NCBI GenBank assembly: GCA_024516155.1
Contig: JAJJXM010000004.1
Coordinates: 1,445,224-1,509,223 of the forward strand
Length of the DNA: 64,000 bases
From: Pyronema omphalodes
Lineage: Eukaryota > Ascomycota > Pezizomycetes > Pezizales > Pyronemataceae
Direction of reading: 5' to 3'
Shown here: positions 57,644 to 64,000 of the stretch, piece after piece
How the letters are laid out: every line of letters starts with the position of its first letter
Numbering within the stretch: the stretch's first letter is position 1
Notes under the pieces: model-generated
Database searches by the model: none
What the model saw: the letters and a program-made list of their open reading frames with translations, nothing else
What the model was told of the DNA's origin: nothing
Made by a program: the position numbers and the translations under genes

Positions 57644-58921
57644 ATGGAAACCTACTGGACGACGGTGCCGCCTATGCCTTTGGGATCCGAAACAAATCCA
57701 AACAAAACCATCTTCACCATCACAATACAAGGAATACTACCCAAACGCAACTCCCCGCCATTACCTACCTCCAATGTGTATGATATCAACTCCACTACTT
57801 CAAATGATTCCGCTTCTGATGATACCGCCTCCAACGACGCCGCCTCCTACATATCCCATCACGGTCTCCGCCGTCATCTCACCAACCTGCGTACCATCCC
57901 CACCCACATCTATCTGTTCCTGTCACAAAACCACCAAAAATTAATACGATGGTATAAACAACACCGAATAAATAAGAAACGGAAATCATATATCCCGCCC
58001 CCGAGTTTTCTTCAGCGGCTTGGATGGGTTAGAAATGATTCTGTGTGCCTTTGTTGGAGGGGTAAAGAACGGGTGAGGGAGCTTTTGGGGGCATGGTTGG
58101 AGAGGGTAAGAAAGTTGCGGGATCGAGGGAAAGGGGGGATAAGGATACGGAGGGATAAGTTGAGGGAAATAGTTATCGCGGGGGTTATTGAGTTGCTGTT
58201 GGCGGTGAATAGATTGGTGAAAGTGGGAAAGAAATTACGGCGTGTAGCGAAACGGATAAAGTTCAGAATAATCGGATTAATCATCACTGTTCTTCTCGTC
58301 ATCAACACCGGTATACAAATTACCAAACCGGTATTACTCGCCACCGGTATCTGGATTAAATTCACCACCATCCGCTCCGTCATCTCGACTTTACTTCTAA
58401 TTAATCACACCATGGAATTAATCACCCATAAATCAATCTCCATAAACAATACCTGCACTACCCTAAACGAAAAAATCTATACCTTCGGCCGTCCTTATAT
58501 CCTCGCTGGTATAATCTACCTCTTAACAACCATTCAGGCTGTGATTAAACTTCTCCAGCAACTCGTACGGCTAGATAAACTGAAGAAACAACAAATTCCT
58601 TCCTCTTTACAAACCATGGAATCCCCCACTCCCATGGTATCCTGCACCTCTATCGGGACAACATCACCTTACTCATCAATCTCAACCCTCTTCACATCAA
58701 CAGCAAATCTCTTGATCTCAAGTGCATCTTCAATCAAGGAAGTGATAATAAAACCGAGGATGTTACTGCCAACGTATAATGATACGGAATCTAGAGGGGG
58801 AAAAAATACTAATAGTATGTATGATATGTGGATGGTTTTTATTACTAGTCGGAGGATGGAGAGGGTAGTTGCTGTTGGGGAAGGGGAGAGGGATAGACGG
58901 GGTTTGAGTATGGTTGTATGA
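57644..58921 (+). CDS. Hypothetical protein, 425 residues, possibly membrane-associated
   Basis: A single uninterrupted frame from ATG 57644 (context AACATGG) to TGA at 58919-58921. The first 75 residues are Thr/Ser/Asn/Pro-rich and probably disordered. A strongly basic middle (about residues 130-210, for example RVRELLGAWLERVRKLRDRG) is followed by hydrophobic segments around residues 208-230 (IIGLIITVLLVINTGIQI) and 286-306 (YILAGIIYLLTTIQAVIKLL). The end is Ser/Thr-rich with a final basic, Gly-rich tail. Its length, proper start and mixed composition favour a real gene. I recognise no domain and cannot exclude a chance ORF or missing introns. Confidence 0.5.
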   Translation: METYWTTVPPMPLGSETNPNKTIFTITIQGILPKRNSPPLPTSNVYDINSTTSNDSASDDTASNDAASYISHHGLRRHLTNLRTIPTHIYLFLSQNHQKLIRWYKQHRINKKRKSYIPPPSFLQRLGWVRNDSVCLCWRGKERVRELLGAWLERVRKLRDRGKGGIRIRRDKLREIVIAGVIELLLAVNRLVKVGKKLRRVAKRIKFRIIGLIITVLLVINTGIQITKPVLLATGIWIKFTTIRSVISTLLLINHTMELITHKSISINNTCTTLNEKIYTFGRPYILAGIIYLLTTIQAVIKLLQQLVRLDKLKKQQIPSSLQTMESPTPMVSCTSIGTTSPYSSISTLFTSTANLLISSASSIKEVIIKPRMLLPTYNDTESRGGKNTNSMYDMWMVFITSRRMERVVAVGEGERDRRGLSMVV

Positions 58922-59898
58922 GATCTGCAGTGTGAGGTTGCGTGGGAATGGTATGAATTGTGGGTCGTTTTTAGGAGGGGATTTGTGGGTGATTTTTGGG
59001 GGAGTTTGGAGTCTGGTTTTGTTGATTTTTTGCTGGGTTTTGTCATGTTTGTGCTTTACAATTTGTACATAATTATTTTTATTATCAATACTGATGGTAT
59101 GTAGCTAATTAATCCTTTCAAACTTCCCTCGCTTATGAAGTTACAATCCATCTAACCCGAATCCCCCACAACAAAAATCAGAGCTAAACAAACCTCCCCC
59201 ATAAACCCAAATTTCAAACTCCAAACCCCGAAATTAAATCCCGAGCTCAATTCCCGATACCGATACCAACCAACTTCCAAGAAAAAAAATTTCTGGAACA
59301 CAGATCCGAAACATCAACTCGGGACGGATAGTGTAGGCAGCTAGGTAGTAGGTAGGTATCTGTAAGTAGGGTACCATATATATGTTACACGGCAAGCGGG
59401 CCGAATCTCATGGGTGCACCAAGCTATCTATCCACCCGAGAAGCACAGGATATATGAAACTCGGCCGAAGTCGATACGAATACGGGATAAATAGCAGTAC
59501 GAGTTAGATATGAGTTAGATACAGATGACGACGACACGGAGGAGCTTTCTGGAAGTTCTTTTTTTTTCTTTTTTGTGGGTACACATATGTGCTTTACTTT
59601 ACGTGGTACGATTACGTACTTGGTATGTAACTTTACTTGGTATGCAACTTGGCAAATATGCAACTTCCAACATCACCTCTCGCGCGCGGCTGTTTGAGAT
59701 TTGTTGATTTTATGTGTTTGAACCTGTTTGTGTGTTTTATCTAAATAATTATAATCTCCAGTTCTGTGTAACAACCTGTAATGGAAAAGATCTGCGAACC
59801 AGGATATGATGGCCAATGGTGGTTTTGTACCGCGAACGAAAACCTGGCACTAGAAGCACCTCTGATGCATCTCTGATGCATCTCGGCAACCTTCGCAA
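58922..59898. other. Spacer downstream of the hypothetical gene
   Basis: No gene is recognised. The first part is G/T-rich and probably 3' UTR of the preceding ORF. Confidence 0.5.
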
Positions 59899-60078
59899 TC
59901 ACACCAGGTTACCCGGATCGCGCAGTAACCAATAGGGATTGCAACGAAGCGAGGTGGGAACTGAGCAGTGGCCGAAAACCGGTTTTTGAGGTCGATGGCA
60001 TTCCAAATGTTTCTTGCACTTACAGACGTCGCAATTCTGCTTGGGAAAGTAGCAGGGCGCTCGCATTGCAGTTGGCAT
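59899..60078 (-). CDS. Short cysteine-rich frame, candidate exon
   Basis: An ATG directly after a TTTTATAG acceptor-like sequence opens 59 codons with seven Cys between residues 9 and 47, including CDVCKCKKHLEC and GHCSVP. There is no signal peptide in this frame; one would have to come from an upstream exon that I could not find. A consensus donor (GTAAGT) falls inside the frame, so the true exon could end at about 60023. It may be a fragment of a small cysteine-rich protein gene or chance. Confidence 0.2.
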   Translation of the reverse strand: MPTAMRAPCYFPKQNCDVCKCKKHLECHRPQKPVFGHCSVPTSLRCNPYWLLRDPGNLV

Positions 60079-60151
60079 CTATAAAATAAGACGATTCCAC
60101 CGTCCATTTTGAATCCTGTAGCCACTGCTTGATGCGACTGCCGTATAAAAA

Positions 60152-60334
60152 AAAAGGTGGGTTTTTACCTATGGTAACATGCTTTCCCCAATGCTTCTTC
60201 TTGAAAACAATGAACTGACGAGCAGTAGCATGTGAAACAGAACAGTAACAGGTAAAAAGGTGAGTTACACCCGTATTAACATACTTTTCCCGCTGCTTTT
60301 TCTGAACTACAACGAAACTTATCTAACATTTCAG
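60152..60334 (+). other. Duplicated intron-like segment
   Basis: Two related stretches, about 60152-60220 and 60255-60320, share the order AAAAAGGTGRGT, TAACAT and CTTTYCCC. The second fits a full intron, 60260-60334: donor GTGAGT, branch site TCTAAC, acceptor ATTTCAG. The first has donor-like GTGGGT at 60157 and an acceptor-like CAG near 60224. No confident flanking exons were found. Confidence 0.35.
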
Positions 60335-60414
60335 GCCAGAAACATTGCCGATGGGGGCTGGAGGGAAGCTCTTGAGGAAACATTCTCAGTAGGTTTGTAT
60401 ATTTTCTTAGTCTT

Positions 60415-60690
60415 GCGCTCTTTCTTTCTTTTTTCTTTCTCTTTTTTCTTTCTCTTTTTTCTTTCTCTTTTTTCTGTCTCTTTTTTCTTTCTCTTTTTTC
60501 TGTCTCTTTTTTCTTTCTCTTTTTTCTTTCGCTTTTTTCTTTCGCTTTTTTCTTTCGCTTTTTTCTTTCGCTTTTTTCTTTCGCTTTTTTCTTTCGCTTT
60601 TTTCTTTCGCTTTTCTCTTTCACTTTTCTCTTTCACTTTTTTCTTTCGCTTTTTGCTTTCTCTTTTTCTTTCTCTTTTTTCGTCATACCG
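60415..60690. repeat. TTTTTTCTTTCG/T 12-bp pyrimidine array
   Basis: About 22 units of 12 bases, first CTTTTTTCTTTCT and then CTTTTTTCTTTCG. Several frames stay open across it and give Phe/Ser-rich or Lys/Glu/Arg-rich artefact ORFs. Confidence 0.95.
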
Positions 60691-60929
60691 CAAATGTACA
60701 TATATTGAAATAAATCAATTTTTGAAATCATATAAAAAATATCGGGCACATGTTTTCAGATATATCTTGAGGAAATGTCACCTTGAACGTGTATCGAACG
60801 TTCTTTTGATATGATCCAGTAAACATTGAAAACAACTGCAGTGACTCAGTTAGAGATATGGAGTTTAAGATTCTTTATGTTTGTTGTACTTATACTTATG
60901 GAGAACTTACAAGCGGAACATTCTTTCTT

Positions 60930-61592
60930 TTTTATTTTCATTCTTATTTTCATTGTCATTGTCATTGTCATTCCTTTTTATTCTTATTCTTATTTCTTAT
61001 TCTTATTTCTTATTCTTATTTCTTATTCTTATTTTTTATTCTTATTTCTTATTCTTATTTCTTATTCTTATTTCTTATTCTTATTTCTTATTCTTATTTC
61101 TTATTCTTATTTCTTATTCTTATTTCTTATTCTTATTTCTTATTCTTATTTCTTATTCTTATTTCTTATTCTTACTTCTTATTCTTACTTCTTATTCTTA
61201 CTTCTTATTCTTATTTCTTATTCGTACTTCTTATTCTTATTTCTTATTCTTATTTCTTATTCTTACTTCTTATTCTTACTTCTTATTCTTATTTCTTATT
61301 CGTACTTCTTATTCTTATTTCTTATTCTTATTTCTTATTCTTATTTCTTATTCTTATTTCTTATTCTTATTTCTTATTCTTATTTCTTATTCTTATTTCT
61401 TATTCTTATTTCTTATTCTTATTTCTTATTCTTATTTTTATTCTTATTTTTTATTCTTATTTTTTATTCTTATTTGCATTTTCATTCTTATTTTCATTCT
61501 TATTTTCATTCTTATTTTCATTCTTATTTTCATTCTTATTTTCATTCTTATTTTCATTCATATTTTCATTCTTATTTTCATTCTTATTTTCA
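60930..61592. repeat. TTATTCTTATTTC 13-bp array, about 660 bp
   Basis: The largest array in the window, with some 45 units of TTATTCTTATTTC. Variants TTCTTACTTC and TTCGTACTTC occur in a higher-order pattern around 61170-61310. The right end changes to a 12-base unit ATTCTTATTTTC. All three plus frames are open for more than 260 codons only because the unit lacks stops. Confidence 0.97.
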
Positions 61593-61711
61593 TCTGGCCA
61601 CGACCACGAAGAGCTCTTTTGCTTCAGGAAGCCAAGCTTATTGCTTGGGAACAATTCCCTGTGGCTGATTAATCTGCGATTCAATGTTTAGATCAATTGC
61701 TACAAGTGTTA

Positions 61712-62039
61712 ATGGTGAAGGCGACCGATTTTGATGGGGGCATTCTCAACACTCGGGGATTTCACCAGGTAACTCCCATGCTTGAAGGGTCAGTCTGTGG
61801 GTGAAGTTCTACATTTTGAATGCTACGGTCGTTAGCCCCAGTTCAGGCTGCCGCTAATCCTGTATACTCAGGTCAGATTGATTGCATCGGAGACGGCTGC
61901 GAACACAAGGTTTCACTCTAAATTCTACAGCATTAAGTCGAATCTTTGGAAAATATCTCTTCCTGTCGGACGTATTGTCAAGTTTAAATTTGCCTGCTTA
62001 ATGATCGTTTTTGAGCACACTCGAGAGATTCTTAGATAA
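61712..62039 (+). CDS. Candidate small two-exon gene, weakly supported
   Basis: An ATG at 61712 opens 19 codons to donor GTAACT at 61769; a TCGTTAG acceptor at 61835 continues in phase 0 for 67 codons to TAA at 62039, giving 86 residues. Another frame through the second exon reads APVQAAANPVYSGQIDC then IGDGCEHK, which looks like a small secreted protein tail, so the right frame is unclear. It may be a decayed gene next to the repeat array. Confidence 0.2.
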
Positions 62040-62356
62040 ATTCAAGGATATTTCCGTACAAGCATTCTGGAGGCAAGGGTTTGTTTTGAAAGACCACAGA
62101 AAAATCAAAATGAGAAAAAATTGCTCAAGTTGGCTAGAAATATACATTTTCTTATGAATGCATCAATGAAGACAAACATAATACGTAGCACCGTGATCCG
62201 ATGCCCTCATGGAGTACTGAAGTTCTCTATGAGAACCCTGCATACTAGATAATATTTTTCGCCTCAACGTCGGAACTACCTGTAGCCTCTATCGGAGTCC
62301 TTCTCTGTTAAGAAGACACCGTTCGACATGTGAACTCATGAACTGACCTACACACC

Positions 62357-62402
62357 CGTGCCTAAGGATGGCGGCGCGTCAGCGCCGCCATCCTTAGGCA
62401 CG
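62357..62402. repeat. Perfect 21-bp inverted repeat (hairpin)
   Basis: Arms 62357-62377 and 62382-62402 are perfectly complementary around a 4-base loop GTCA. The inner part is GC-rich (GGATGGCGGCGC), in strong contrast with the AT-rich surroundings. It does not sit at the end of a recognised gene. Confidence 0.95.
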
Positions 62403-62986
62403 AGTAAGAGACTATTCCTGATCATGGATGAAATAGAAATTTTAAAAAGCGATTCATTACGAGCAGAAACATTATTTAGCCTACCCAGAATAAATTTTGC
62501 CTTTCAACCACCGTTCGCTCTATAAATTGTCGAGTCAATTTCGATTCCCATTCACACGGCCAATTTCACAACTTTTAACAGCCGTGAAGAACTGACGTTG
62601 GATTGCATCACCATTCATCATCTCAAAATTACACAAGTATTTCTCGTGTCTGACGGATGCAACATGCACGGTTGGTAGTTTTAGAGGACAATGCTGATTT
62701 TACCACTGGAATATTGGTTATCAAAGACCGCTTCTGCTTAGCGAATGAATTTTTATTCTATAGATTATATATCTAAATCCCAGGTTACTTCAAGCTGCCA
62801 ATAACTTCCCTCTGCAGCGCCATACTTAATCATTTTTTTTGTCATTTCACTAGGAACATTTGACAGGCTCTTCTGTGCATGCGATGCGCCTGCATTATAA
62901 AGGTTGTAACAGAAACGGGTTCGGTACTAATCAGCACTTTACACCTAGTCCAAGCGACAACAATGGCGACAGATTGTAACTGTGGA

Positions 62987-63005
62987 GGCCGGCCGAAGGC
63001 CGGCC
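62987..63005. repeat. GGCCGGCC hairpin
   Basis: GGCCGGCC at 62987-62994, loop GAA, then GGCCGGCC at 62998-63005. Each arm is itself a palindrome. It lies 600 bases from the larger hairpin. Confidence 0.9.
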
Positions 63006-63854
63006 ACAAAGCACACAATCTCTTGTATATATATAATCTTCAATGGGTTGGATTGGGTTATCATGGCTAAAAAAACAACAAAACTTATACCTAAGGTCTT
63101 GTGACGGTCATCTGAAGAGACAAAAACAAAAAGAAATAAAACACTCCGCCATACAGTCTGTGTAACTTTTTATTTCTCGCTTGGCGTTGGAACTACAGAA
63201 GACGAACAAACAAACATTCCAACCCCGCAACCCGCGGTTCAAAATCTTTCATTAACATGATATATACACGAACACAAATAGATAAATAACATCAAATGTT
63301 TATGCATAATTACAAAAACAGAAATATGCTCATGGGAATACGCACATGACAATACAATGTATACGATCAATATGATACCCAAACTCTTCTGCTATGTACC
63401 ACTACATATCATCATAAATTCCTTAGAACTCAAAATTTACCAGGTAGATATTGATAAAGAATTCGACCTGCAGATGTAACTCCGTAACCCCGTATTGATA
63501 CTGTGGTATAATAAGCTTATGCTTAGATACATGAAATACGAATGTCGTGATAATAAGGCCAGGGGATTGTAATACGGCTTGAGAGCTGTATACGTATCAC
63601 AAGTTGAAACCTGAAACATGACGGCCGAGTAGTTTCAGCTTTCTGATTTCCAGAGATCTTTGAGGATAGTAGAGGGGGGGGGGACTCGGTGCCCAATAGC
63701 GGCTTAAAGCTATACTTAAAGTGAACTGGGAATTGGTTTATGTTGATTCTGTATGACAATTGCCAATGAGCTATAACACTCGAGATACATACAGTGGAGA
63801 GGATTTTGTAGTAATGTTTTGTATTGGCTAGCGGGACCACTCCTACATGAAAGC

Positions 63855-63927
63855 GCCTCGCTAGCTCAATCGGTAGAGCGTCAGACTCTTAATCTGAAGG
63901 TTGCGGGTTCGACCCCCGCGTGGGGCT
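63855..63927 (+). tRNA. tRNA-Lys (anticodon CTT)
   Basis: A 73-base intronless cloverleaf. Acceptor stem GCCTCGC/GTGGGGC has two G-T pairs; D arm CTAGCTCAATCGGTAGAGC; anticodon loop ACTCTTAAT with CTT; T arm GCGGG-TTCGACC-CCCGC. The A and B box regions are normal and T-runs follow from 63933 as terminator. Confidence 0.96.
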
Positions 63928-64000
63928 TTCATGTTTTTATTTTTATTGGTTCCGTTAATTCCTTACTTGAGTTCGAATAGCTTTTCTCTTCGTCTTTCCG

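Larger units (their letters stand above)
62040..63854. other. Spacer with hairpins before tRNA-Lys
   Basis: AT-rich sequence without a recognised gene. It contains the two GC-rich hairpins listed separately and a G9 run at about 63676. Confidence 0.5.

Noticed and set aside
60826..61691. Three overlapping plus-strand ORFs of 263-280 codons
   Set aside because: They exist only because the 13-base repeat lacks stop codons in all three frames; the peptides are pure Leu/Ile/Ser/Tyr/Phe repeats.

Overview
The window looks like nuclear DNA of a filamentous ascomycete (Pezizomycotina; I cannot place it below that level). Supporting signs are short GT-AG introns with GTATGT/GTAAGT-like donors and CTAAC-like branch sites, scattered single tRNA genes, a solitary 5S rRNA gene, a group-II-type (GNA-2-like) fungal G-alpha gene, and fungal Cdc14, NAD kinase, Pcc1 and spermidine synthase genes. 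Conserved genes are sparse islands in long, gene-poor spacers that are unusually rich in tandem repeats.

Layout. 1-7.9 kb: a possible 3' gene end at the left edge, then repeat-rich spacer. 7.9-10.2 kb: a homeodomain transcription factor (minus strand) with a Cys at the DNA-reading position 50. 10.2-16.4 kb: spacer with several minisatellites. 16.4-22.8 kb: a compact gene group, namely a flavin amine/polyamine oxidase (+), a two-exon gene for the KEOPS subunit Pcc1 (-) hidden in extreme poly-C/G sequence, and the Cdc14 phosphatase gene (+). Pcc1 and Cdc14 are divergent. 22.8-28.9 kb: almost solid tandem repeats, including about 315 bp of TTC/GAA. 28.9-31.4 kb: NAD kinase (-), whose N-terminal and catalytic frames do not join by a good intron. 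31.4-39.8 kb: spacer with a 209-bp TA-flanked MITE. 39.8-48.9 kb: intron-containing tRNA-Asn, tRNA-Gly, two candidate lineage-specific small genes and a decayed coding stretch. 49.1-53.9 kb: G-alpha and spermidine synthase, both +. 54.7 kb: 5S rRNA-like gene. 57.6-58.9 kb: a 425-residue unknown ORF. 59-63.8 kb: gene-poor sequence with two large pyrimidine repeats, short cysteine-rich frames, a duplicated intron-like segment and two strong hairpins. 63.9 kb: tRNA-Lys.

Functions are mostly core cellular ones: cell-cycle exit (Cdc14), tRNA t6A modification (Pcc1), NADP supply (NAD kinase), G-protein signalling and polyamine synthesis and oxidation. There is no sign of an operon-like or metabolite cluster; polyamine synthesis and oxidation genes lie 34 kb apart, which I read as coincidence. 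I found no CRISPR array, intact transposon, viral element or clearly new multi-gene system. The most unusual material is the repeat landscape, the G-run-flanked Pcc1 gene, the NAD kinase frame conflict, the MITE, and an exact 39-nt sequence present twice in opposite orientation.
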